Assembly (NCBI RefSeq): GCF_021917145.1
Contig: NW_025813938.1
Location: 434,001-498,000, forward strand
DNA from: Hypomesus transpacificus
Taxonomy: Eukaryota; Chordata; Actinopteri; Osmeriformes; Osmeridae
Direction of reading: 5' to 3'
DNA length: 64,000 nt
Below the pieces are notes generated by a model, which was given only the letters and a program-made list of their open reading frames with translations, did no database searches and had not been told where the DNA came from. The translations under genes and the position numbers were made by a program. Below are positions 55,001 to 64,000 of the stretch, piece by piece (positions within the stretch are counted from its first letter, which is position 1; every line of letters starts with the position of its first letter).

Positions 55001-58000
55001 CAGGGGGGGGGGGGGGGTACAGCTATTGGTGTGTGCCCCCCCTCCCCCAGGAACAGCTCTTGGGAAAGTGTCAACGTAATTATGCCTCTCTAAAGTTGAT
55101 TTTCAATCTTTCATTTCATCCTCCAGGTCGGACCCACTCCATGACTAACGGCTGTCTGAAGTCTCCGGTCGCCAACGGCAGCTTCACCTTCGACGGGCAC
55201 ATGCGGAGCGACGGCCAGGTGTACCACACGGTGCACAAGGACTCGGGCCTCTACAAGGACCTGCTGCACAAGATCCACCTGGGTCGTCTGGACGATGACC
55301 GCTCCACCCCCGCCCCCGACAACAACTACCGCGTCCTGCGCCGTAACAACAGCTACACCTGCTACACCGCCGCCATCTGCGGCATGCCGGTGCAGCCGCT
55401 GGTCCGCTCGGAGTCTCGGGAGGCACGGGAGGACAGTGAGAAGCTGGTGGGGGAGGCGGGGCGCGAGAGGGGCAGCAGCGTGTCATACACTAAGAAGCGC
55501 GTGCGCTATGACAGCTACTCGTCCTACTGCAACGCGGTGGCAGAGGCTGAGATCGAGGCGGAGGAGGGCGGCGTGGAGGTCAAGCTGGCCGGGGAGGAGG
55601 GAGGTGAAGAGGGGGCTGCCCCGGGGACCCTGGACGTGTGTGTGGAGGAGGAGAAGGAGGAGAAGGATAAGGCAGAGGTGTTCCTCCTCTTCCACTTCCT
55701 ACAGATCCTCACAGCCTGCTTCGGCTCCTTCGCTCACGGAGGAAACGACGTCAGGTGCTGCTTTCCGCTGCCATTCACTCCAAACATTCCCATGTTTACA
55801 TCCAGCACAGGCTGTTATGAAGCCACATGCATGTAGTGTAAAGAATAGTGGAAGATCAGAAGTGGATAGTTCTACAGTATTTCAGTGGTCAGTCAAGGAA
55901 CGGTCTGTGTAAAGTAACATCTCATCTACCAGACGCAGTGTAACTAATAATTGCAGTTCATGGTGCTTTACATAAAATCAATAAAAACAATAATACAAGT
56001 AATAAAGAAACTTGTGGAAACAGGCTGTAGTCCTCGGGGTAATCCAAAACACACAAGCCGCAGTCTTTGCGGTAATCCAAAACACACAAGCCGCAGTCTT
56101 TGCAGTATCTCAAGATAAATATTGTTTATTAGGTGCTCTTTTCTAGTGAATCATCCTAGAGTTGAGACTCAACACTCCCTCCCCTCCTGCAGTAACGCCA
56201 TCGGCCCCCTGGTGGCACTGTGGATGATCTACGACCAGGGGGGCGTGATGCAGGACGCGGCTACGCCCATCTGGCTGCTGTTCTATGGAGGCGTGGGGAT
56301 CTGTGCGGGGCTCTGGGTGTGGGGCCGCCGCGTCATCCAGACCATGGGCAAGGACCTCACCCCCATCACCCCCTCCAGGTGAGCCCGCCACCAGCACGGA
56401 GCTGTACTGGAGGAGGATGTGGGGGTGTGTGTGTGTGTGTGTCTGTAGTGGGTGCCTGTGTGCTAGGTTATGTGGCTGCCCAACTGTGTATCTGCCTTAC
56501 TGCCAAGCAGACTGTTTGTGTGGTGTGTGTGAAGTGTGTGAAGTGTGTGTAGTGTGAGTGTGGTGTGTGTCAGGCAGGGTGGGGGCAGGCTGGCTGGCTC
56601 CCTGCAGGCTGTCAGGAAGTGAAGCAGGGAGAGATGGAAGTCTCTCAGTAGGAACCAGGCTGCATGACTGGACACAAGCTATACCCTCTCTCTCTTCTGT
56701 CTCTCTCTCTCTTCTGTCTCTCTTTCTCCTCTGTCTCTCTTTTTGTCTGACTGTTTCCCCTCCCTCATTCAGTCTCACCCTCCTTTCTCCTTCCTCCTTT
56801 GTCCTCTCCGGCCCTGTCTAACTGCCCTCCTTACTCTGTGTGTGAAATGTTTTCCATTTCTTCTCTGTTTATTTTCTCCTTTTCTCTCTCTTTCCTTCTC
56901 TACCTCTCTCCTTCGGTCCCGTTCCCCTCGGCCCTCTGGTCCTTTCAGATGACCCTTCTTTTCCTTTCTGTTATTAGTTGTTTTTAACTCGTCTCCCTCT
57001 TATAGATTTTCCTTCATTCTCTCCCAGTTCATGTCTCTCTTCCTGCTCGCTCTCTCGCTCTCTCTCTCTCAAAACCACGTTTCTTTCTCACGCTTACACC
57101 AAGCCCCCTTCTCTCCCTCTCCCCTCTCATTCTCTCATTACTCCTTGTCTTCTATTTCCCGTCTCTCTCTCAGCCCCTCTCCTCATTCAGACAGCAATTA
57201 GCTTTGGTTCCTTGTTCTAAAGCTTGCCCTTCTTCTGCTGTCTGTTTCAATCCATCATTCTGGTACCCAGGGTTTGTTTCCTGGAGTGTGTGAGGTACCG
57301 TTTCCTAGAGTGTGTGTATGTGTGTGTGAGGTACTGTTTCCTAGAGTGTGTGTGTGAGGTAATGTTTCCTAGTGTGTGTGTGTGAGGGGAGGCTAGGGGA
57401 TAGAGAGGAAGGGACTTGAGAGAAGAGGTTATGCTCTTATCCTCAGTCTCTTTGTCTCCTTTATGTTTGCTGCTACAGGCGCTAGCAAGTTCCAGCTCTC
57501 AGAGAGAGAGGCTGGATAGGAGATGGTGTGAAGCTGTATGACAGACTGTTAACCATGTTAGCACCACAGACTGTTAGCCATGTTAGCACAACAGACTGTT
57601 AGCCATGTTAGCACCACAGACTGTTAGCCATGTTAGCACCACAGCCACGTCCTCATGCAGAGGCAGGTGGTCCTGGTCTGTGTGGTTGCTGTTCCAGTGC
57701 TGCAGCTGGTCTGTGGGCCGGCGGGCCTGCCTTTCTCAAGAGCGGAATCATTCAATCATTTCGGAGAATTGTTAGTTATAATCTTCTCTTTGTAAATGTA
57801 CACACATAACCCATTTTTTAGGTTTAGGTTGGTTGAGGGGCAGTTCTATGGGCGCATGTGAAGCCCTCTGTGACATGCTTGCGTGTAAAAAGGGCTATAC
57901 AAATAAATTTGATTTGATTTGATTTGAACCCATGATTTCTATCAAAAACTCCTCATTGACAGAAAGCAGTAAGCCTGTCTCACAGCGAGTGGTGACGAAG

Positions 58001-61000
58001 ACACATCACATGTTATGAGTCACCAGCTGAACCCTCCAAGCCTCAAGGCTGCTCCCTTTAGTGAGACAACTTCATGACGTCCAGAAAAACCTTGCAGAAG
58101 GAGGGTTGGTCAGTGTGTGGGAGATGATGTGCTGCTAGGACACTATGCCACAAGGCTGTTCTGTAGACGCTGCTAGGACACTGTCACAAAGCTGTTCTGT
58201 AGACGCTGCTAGGACACTATGCCACAAGGCTGTTCTGTAGACGCTGCTAGGACACCATGCTACAGGGCTGTTCTGTAGACGCTGCTAGGACACTATGCTA
58301 CAGGGCTGTTCTGTAGACGCTGCTAGGACACTATGCTACAGGGCTGTTCTGTAGACGCTGCTAGGACACTATGTCACAAGGCTGTTCTGTAGATGCTGCT
58401 AGGACACTATGCTACAGGGCTGTTCTGTAGACACTGCTAGGACACTGCCACAAGGCTGTTCTGTAGACGCTGCTAGGACACTATGTCACAAGGCTGTTCT
58501 GTAGACGCTGCTAGGACACTATGCTACAGGGCTGTTCTGTAGACGCTGCTAGGACACTATGCTACAGGGCTGTTCTGTAGACGCTGCTAGGACACTCTGC
58601 CACAAGGCTGTTCTGTAGACGCTGCTAGGACACTGTCACAAGGCTGTTCTGTAGACGCTGCTAGGACACTCTGCTACAGGGCTGTTCCGTAGACGCTGCT
58701 AGGACACTGTCACAAGGCTGTTCTGTAGACGCTGCTAGGACACTATGCTACAGGGCTGTTCTGTAGACGCTGCTAGGACACTCTGCCACAAGGCTGTTCT
58801 GTAGACGCTGCTAGGACACTATGTCACAGGGCTGTTCTGTAGACGCTGCTAGGACACTATGTCACAGGGCTGTTCTGTAGACGCTGCTAGGACACTCTGC
58901 CACAAGGCTGTTCTGTAGACGCTGCTAGGACACTATGCTACAGGGCTGTTCTGTAGACGCTGCTAGGACACTCTGCCACAAGGCTGTTCTGTAGACGCTG
59001 CTAGGACACTCTGCCACAAGGCTGTTCTGTAGACGCTGCTAGGACACTATGCCACAAGGCTGTTCTGTAGATGCTGCTAGGACACTCTGCCACAAGGCTG
59101 TTCTGTAGACGCTGCTAGGACACTATGTCACAAGGCTGTTCTGTAGACGCTGCTAGGACACTATGCCACAAGGCTGTTCTGTAGACGCTGCTAGGACACT
59201 ATGCTACAAGGCTGTTCTGTAGACGCTGCTAGGACACTATGCTACAGGGCTGTTCTGTAGACGCTGCTAGGACACTATGCCACAAGGCTGTTCTGTAGAC
59301 GCTGCTAGGACACTATGCTACAGGGCTGTTCTGTAGACGCTGCTAGGACACTATGTCACAGGGCTGTTCTGTAGACGCTGCTAGGACACTCTGCCACAAG
59401 GCTGTTCTGTAGACGCTGCTAGGACACTATGCTACAGGGCTGTTCTGTAGACGCTGCTAGGACACTCTGCCACAAGGCTGTTCTGTAGACGCTGCTAGGA
59501 CACTCTGCCACAAGGCTGTTCTGTAGACGCTGCTAGGACACTATGCCACAAGGCTGTTCTGTAGATGCTGCTAGGACACTCTGCCACAAGGCTGTTCTGT
59601 AGACGCTGCTAGGACACTATGTCACAAGGCTGTTCTGTAGACGCTGCTAGGACACTATGCCACAAGGCTGTTCTGTAGACGCTGCTAGGACACTATGCTA
59701 CAAGGCTGTTCTGTAGACGCTGCTAGGACACTATGCTACAGGGCTGTTCTGTAGACGCTGCTAGGACACTATGCCACAAGGCTGTTCTGTAGACGCTGCT
59801 AGGACACTATGCTACAGGGCTGTTCTGTAGACGCTGCTAGGACACTATGCTACAGGGCTGTTCTGTAGACGCTGCTAGGACACTCTGCCACAAGGCTGTT
59901 CTGTAGACGCTGCTAGGACACTATGCTACAGGGCTGTTCTGTAGACGCTGCTAGGACACTATGCTACAGGGCTGTTCTGTCAGGTGAACCCACCACAGTG
60001 AAAAAATCTACAGGCTGCTAATTTTAATTGACAACAAATCCAGAATGCTGTGAAACAGGTGTCCTTCCTTCACACAATGAGAGGGTTCATGTAGAGTAGG
60101 TTACTGTTAAGTGAGGGGTGTGTTGAACCAGTGAAACTCAGTCTTATCCTTCTCCTGCTTGGATATCCTCCTTTTCGGTTGAACAGATCAAGAGATGTTT
60201 CATTTATTGCAGGAAATTAATGAGAACAAATCAAAACAGGAATATGTTCTGGGCGGGGGGGGGGGGTGTCTATGATGCGTGTGTGTGTGTGTGTGTGAGG
60301 GATGAAAGTGTGTGGGAGTGGACAGCGTGTGTGTTGTTGGGCACGCTTGTGATGGTGAGTGTGTCGGGCACGCTGTGTGATGGTGAGTGTGTCGGGCACG
60401 CTGTGTGATGGTGAGTGTGTCGGCACGCTGTGTGATGGTGAGTGTGTCGGCACGCTGTGTGATGGTGAGTGTGTCGGCACGCTGTGTGATGGCGAGTGTG
60501 TCGGGCACTGTGTGATGGTGAGTGTTGTAACATCAAGTGAAGATGAAGTGTTTTTGCTCCCCTCCTGCAGTGGGTTCACTATAGAGCTGGCCTCTGCTCT
60601 CACTGTGGTACTCGCTTCCAATGTGGGAATTCCCGTCAGTACCACCCACTGCAAGGTACGCCTGGGGCCACCCCTCTGGCCTCGCTCTGGACCCGCAGCC
60701 TCGCTGCGTCTCAAGGGGGATGGGAGCTCACACTGCCCCCTAGGCAGCAGGGGGGGGACTGCTAGTGCCAGCACAGGGCTGAATGAAGATATAAGATGTT
60801 TAGCTGGGATTATTCTGGTGATCGATCAGTATATAAGTGTCTGTTGGATGTAATCATCTGCAGTCGTCACACAATGACATCAGCGATATGTCCTGGGCCT
60901 CTGACTCTCCGGTCAGACCAGAGGTGTCAGACCAGACGTGTCAGACCAGACGTGTCAGACCAGGTGTCCCTGCTGGGCCGTGGGCTCCCACCCCTCTTTC

Positions 61001-64000
61001 CATCCCTCAACACACACAGGAGTCCAGACTGAGAGAACCGACGACACACCCTCCCTCCCCCCCACACACACACACACAGCATGTCCTGGCATGCGGGCTC
61101 CCATGTCCTCTCCCTTTGTCTTACTGTTTATTTTGTTTTTTTGTGCCCCCCCCCCCTTCTCCATTTCTTCTGCTTCTCTCCCCCTCTCTCTCCCTCTCCC
61201 TCTCTCTCTTTCTCTCTCCCCCCAACCTGTTTCATCTGTCTCCACAGTGGGTTTTGCATTGAAGTTATGAGTGCTCTATCAGTGCTTGTTGCCTCTAATG
61301 TAGGCATCCCCATCAGCTCCACCCACTGCAAGGTACTGGGGGGTGGAGGTCCAGGCTGCCGAGCCGCTCTGCTCTGCTTCACCTAGCTCCAATCAGTCAT
61401 GACTAGAACAGCACAACTCCTGCTGCTGCAGCTTTGAGCTCCTTGTGCACTTTTCCTCAGGGAGGCGTTTTTTATTTTATTTGCATTTTATTTATTTATT
61501 CGTATTTTTTAATTGAGATTAGTGGTGTTTTTGATATACTTTCTGAATGACGTCATTATAGTAATCTTCAGCACCCAGCCTTTCCACACAGGGTAGTTTA
61601 CTAGGCATGGCAAGCCTGCAGGCACATGGAAACTATGCTAAAGCTTTTTAGACCGTCTATACTCACACGACACAGGGTCGTGGATCAGGACATAAGTAAC
61701 CCTGGAAAATTTAAATCCTTATCGATTGGCCAGATTTGTTGTCTCAGTTTAACAAGAACATCACATATTTAAAGAGACTCTGGTTGCCAGGCGACAGGTG
61801 GTTTCATTTAGATTAAAAAACCTGCTATATTGAGACAATGGCAGACCTCAGGCTACAGCACAACTGAATCGAGTTGTCTCCCGTGGACGTGTCTAGCTTA
61901 GTAGAAGTCTGCTTTGGCTTTAAAACATTTTTTACCAGCCATACATTGTAGGATATATTTTAAGTCGAAAGTTATTAAATATAGTTAATGTGATAGAGAG
62001 ACATGGTCTCTATCTGAGCTGGGGGAGAAGGCACAAGTACCAAAACTGAAGTGAAATTGATTTTAAGTTTTGATGCTCAATTCCTTAAGATCAACGTGCA
62101 AACCATTTCTCTGTGACTTTCTTCCCCCAATGACTTGATCCCTCTCATTCCACCTCATGTAACACCCTCATAACCACATACTCACACATATTACCTGTTT
62201 CCAGATGTGATCTTGTCTTTTTAATAATGAGGACTTGTCAGAGGCTGACCTACATAGACACGGAGGAGCGACAGAATTACATTTTCTATATGACCAAAAA
62301 TAAATATAATCAGACTGAAAATAGTTGTGTTTAGTCAGTCATGACTAGAACATGAATAGAACTGCTCTGTGAAAGTACAGATGTTTTAAATGTTATATCT
62401 ATACTGTAGATTTAGCCTATGGGGTTGTTGAGTATATTTGAGATTGACTGTAGTATGAAGGTCGTCCTCTTTCAAGTCGTGTGTGACAGCGGGATTCCAT
62501 TCAGTTTGATCCTTGACGTTAATCAAAAACTCACCGTTAGACAAAAAGGTCAAAACAGACGATGTCCGACTCCTCAGGATCTGTCCTGAACGTTTGATGT
62601 TGTGTTTAGTCTGTGTGAGAGCTGAATGGAGCCTGTCTGTCTGGGATGAGCAGTGGTCATGTGACGACTCACGGTCATGTGCATCGACCTCTGGCATTCC
62701 TCACCCTCCAACCCACACTCATTCCTCTGATACACCCACTGAAACACAGTAGAAAGCACAAGCAAATAGGAGAGGATTGAAACACACCATTAGTTCTCCT
62801 TCCAGGAGAGCACTTTTGTTTTCAAATGAGGGTGGACAGATTTTTCAATACCTGTGGATGCAGACGTTGAATACAAATTTCTTAAATTTTATGTAGATTT
62901 CAGTTTTCAAAAAGTATAATGAAAGCTCCACCCCAGTGTCCACCCAGCCAGTCTGCAGAGCTGGTGTTAACTGAGAGAGCAGTCACCACGCTGGGTCTAT
63001 GGAACCACAGGTCCTGATTTAGCCCTGCAGCTCCTCAGGTACTGGAGCTCAGGTTACACTGACCCCTAGAGGAGGAGCTGACTTTACCCTCACACACACT
63101 CTCAGTCACACACTCACTTACATACTCTCACACACACGCTGACACAAGCCAAAAATATGCTGTTATGCATCATTGCACGTGTCAGTAATGTGACCTTTCA
63201 CTATCGTGCTATCACACACACACACACACACTAGTTTCAGAATGGGAGATTCTATTCAGTGTTACAAAGGTGAGTCTGTTGTAGAAGTCTGAACTGTGTG
63301 GATGCTCAACACACATTCTTTCCATGGCAAATTAAAACTGCATAATTCAGACTTCCTCCTGGTGATGTTGTAGTGATATTACCATAACTGCTCCAGTCAG
63401 CTTGACTAGTGACTGAGGTGTTCAGTGCTGTGGGCACACCAGGCCTGGTCTAGACAGACCTGCTCATACAGCCGATTCTGGCCCAGCAACATCTCTCTGA
63501 CAACAGGACTCAGATCCTCACCACACAGTGTGAGGAGAGCAGGTCTGACCTGTGTTGGTCAGATGAGGGAGCTGATGCTATTGTTGTTGTTGGGCCAGAG
63601 TCCAGTGCAGCCTGGGGCATGTCAGGACCACGTAGTTAAGCGGATAATGCTGTTGCATGCTACTTTTGATTTGTGTTCTCCTCCCCTCCTCCTCCTCTTC
63701 TCTTCCTCCCTCCCTCTTCCTCCCTTCCTCCCTCCCCTCCTCGTCCTCCCCCCCCTCCTCCTCCACCCCTCCTCCCCCCTCCCCTCCCTCCCCTCCTCCC
63801 CTCCTCCCCCCCCTCCCCCTTCTCCCCTCCTCCCCTCCTCCAGGTGGGCTCCGTGGTGGCTGTGGGATGGATCCGTTCCCAGAGGGCTGTGGACTGGAGG
63901 CTGTTCAGGAACATCTTCCTGGCCTGGTTCGTCACCGTGCCGCTGGCAGGCCTGTTCAGTGCCGCTGTCATGGCCCTGTTCGTGTACGGCATCTTGCCCT
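52037..64000 (+). CDS. slc20a2: Sodium-dependent phosphate transporter PiT-2 (3' end cut by window)
   Basis: Plasma-membrane Na+/phosphate symporter of the PiT family. Exons: 52037-52325, 52954-53094, 53226-53311, 53484-53580, 53873-53992, 54423-54650, 55127-55754, 56193-56378, then 60571-60655 or alternatively 61248-61332, then 63844 to beyond 64000. All are in phase: 672 codons to ...YGILP, one or two short of the expected end. The start ATG has A at -3 and G at +4 and is followed by hydrophobic helix 1. PiT signatures: GANDVANS (25-32, with Asp28), Glu55, PISGTHC in exon 3, HGGNDVSNAIGPL (Asp528) and GFTIE (Glu597) with STTHCK; these correspond to human PiT-2 Asp28, Glu55, Asp506 and Glu575. 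The large cytoplasmic loop (exons 7-8) retains PiT-2 motifs such as [20 protein letters not shown] and [15 protein letters not shown], which rules out PiT-1. Introns carry large minisatellites. Confidence 0.96.
52337..52861. repeat. 35 bp minisatellite, 15 copies, in slc20a2 intron after exon 52325
   Basis: Units CTCTGTGTGGCCCTGCTACA then GGAGCCTCCTCACAG, beginning 11 bp after the donor. Every unit contains two CAG/ACAG acceptor-like sites behind short pyrimidine stretches. Confidence 0.97.
54635..54754 (+). repeat. 24 bp tandem repeat of the slc20a2 exon 7 donor, 5 copies
   Basis: AACGGCAGGTTCTACGGTGA then GTGG. The first copy is the actual exon end and donor (GT at 54651); the next four (GT at 54675, 54699, 54723, 54747) are intronic copies that all retain GGTGAGT. 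Confidence 0.93.
55755..56192. other. slc20a2 intron between exons 55754 and 56193
   Basis: Short intron of unique sequence. A direct repeat of about 38 bp (GGTAATCCAAAACACACAAG then CCGCAGTCTTTGC) lies at about 56038-56104. Confidence 0.6.
57540..57645. repeat. ACAGACTGTTAGCCATGTTA repeat, 4 copies
   Basis: Four copies of ACAGACTGTTAGCCATGTTA followed by GCACCAC or GCACAAC. Confidence 0.9.
57830..57930 (+). mobile_element. 3' tail of a fish SINE/LINE2-type element
   Basis: GTGAAGCCCTCTGTGACATG followed by GTGTAAAAAGGGCTATACAA, ATAAA and (TTTGA)n at 57900-57928 is the common fish L2-related 3' end. The 5' limit was not determined. Confidence 0.6.
58131..59980. repeat. 38 bp minisatellite, about 48 copies, with a duplicated 13-unit block
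   Basis: Units GGCTGTTCTGTAGACGCTGC then TAGGACACTATGCCACAA, with ATG/CTG, GCCACAA/GCTACAG/GTCACAA and GATGCTG variants. The variant order from about 58850 to 59345 is repeated almost exactly from about 59345 to 59840. Confidence 0.97.
60344..60535. repeat. 27-28 bp minisatellite, about 7 copies, upstream of exon 60571
   Basis: Units GTGTGATGGTGAGTGTGTCG then GCACGCT or GGCACGCT. Each contains the donor-like GGTGAGTGTG. It ends about 35 bp before the exon 60571-60655. Confidence 0.95.
60571..60655 (+). other. slc20a2 alternative exon 10A
   Basis: An 85 bp exon, acceptor CTCCTGCAG|T, donor AAG|GTACGC, in phase with exon 56193-56378 and exon 63844. Encodes [10 protein letters not shown] through [10 protein letters not shown], the form closest to human PiT-1 and PiT-2, including the conserved Glu597. 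Probably the default version. Confidence 0.93.
61248..61332 (+). other. slc20a2 alternative exon 10B (duplicate of 10A)
   Basis: An 85 bp exon, acceptor CTGTCTCCACAG|T with a long pyrimidine tract, donor AAG|GTACTG, of the same length and phases as 10A. Encodes [10 protein letters not shown] through [10 protein letters not shown]: 20 of 28 residues identical to 10A, with the conserved Glu and the THCK end retained and no stop. Many differences are silent (for example TTC/TTT, GAG/GAA, TCC/TCT, GTG/GTA, GGA/GGC), indicating an old copy kept under selection. Confidence 0.85.
61333..63843. other. slc20a2 intron after exon 10B
   Basis: Mostly unique AT-rich DNA with CA microsatellites near 63100-63230 and a pyrimidine tract at 63675-63843 leading to the acceptor of the last exon. 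No third copy of the 85 bp exon was found. Confidence 0.6.
63675..63840. repeat. Pyrimidine tract before the last slc20a2 exon
   Basis: About 165 bp of CCTCCTCCCCT-type sequence running directly into the CAG acceptor at 63841-63843. Glu/Gly-rich minus-strand frames across it are artefacts. Confidence 0.93.

Larger units (their letters stand above)
56379..60570. other. slc20a2 intron before the alternative exon pair
   Basis: Contains CT-rich sequence (56690-57180), a 25 to 26 bp repeat at 57540-57645, a SINE/LINE tail near 57930, the large 38 bp minisatellite and the 27 bp repeat. No extra exon is needed for the frame. Confidence 0.6.

Noticed and set aside
60571..61332. Exon 10B as a decayed pseudo-exon
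   Set aside because: Frame, length, both splice sites and the conserved Glu and THCK residues are intact, and many differences are silent, which argues for selection.

Overview
The window is vertebrate nuclear DNA, almost certainly from a ray-finned (teleost) fish. It has split genes with GT-AG introns, vertebrate gene families, long CA/GT and pyrimidine microsatellites, a very high load of 16 to 42 bp minisatellites, Tc1-like transposon ends of the kind common in fish, and a teleost SINE with the 'TTTAGCAGACGC' core. No bacterial operon, phage or CRISPR structure is present. Gene models were built by hand from reading frame, splice sites and phase. Every exon junction quoted for the six main genes keeps the frame.

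Layout. (1) 1-2679, plus: the 3' end of a Groucho/TLE co-repressor gene (WD40 propeller). (2) 7467-8863, plus: a complete five-exon granzyme A/K-like serine protease. (3) 15069-17872, minus: amphiregulin (areg), five exons. (4) 20544-23985, minus: epigen (epgn), four coding exons plus a 5' UTR exon and a TATA box near 24938; its last intron is filled by about 78 copies of a 31 bp repeat. (5) 26051-31126, minus: mthfd2l, mitochondrial methylene-THF dehydrogenase/cyclohydrolase, eight exons, 349 codons. (6) about 34030-64000, plus: slc20a2 (sodium-phosphate cotransporter PiT-2), with a proposed 5' UTR exon ending at 34358, a start codon at 52037, and a last exon cut by the window edge just before its stop. 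The order mthfd2l, epgn, areg on one strand matches the human 4q13 order MTHFD2L, EPGN, (EREG), AREG, which supports the identities of the two short ErbB ligands.

The main discovery candidate is in slc20a2. Two consecutive 85 bp exons (60571-60655 and 61248-61332) have the same phase and encode alternative versions of the same 28-residue segment of the second PiT signature region. They share 20 of 28 residues but differ at 28 of 85 bases, many of them silent. Because 85 is not a multiple of 3, only mutually exclusive use keeps the frame. A second theme is that several tandem repeats here appear to have grown out of exon-intron junctions: the donor of slc20a2 exon 7, the donor of mthfd2l exon 3 and the acceptor of mthfd2l exon 6. 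These arrays contain copied splice sites, some of which would lead to stop codons.

Transposon remains include an element with a RecQ-like helicase fragment inserted inside a minisatellite (9320-9936), a MITE with 20 bp perfect inverted repeats and TTAA-type flanks (39516-40167), Tc1 fragments, a possible solo LTR and several SINE/LINE tails. The stretch 34359-51765, probably the first intron of slc20a2, contains no recognised coding exon and at least ten minisatellites; the long open frames inside those repeats are artefacts.
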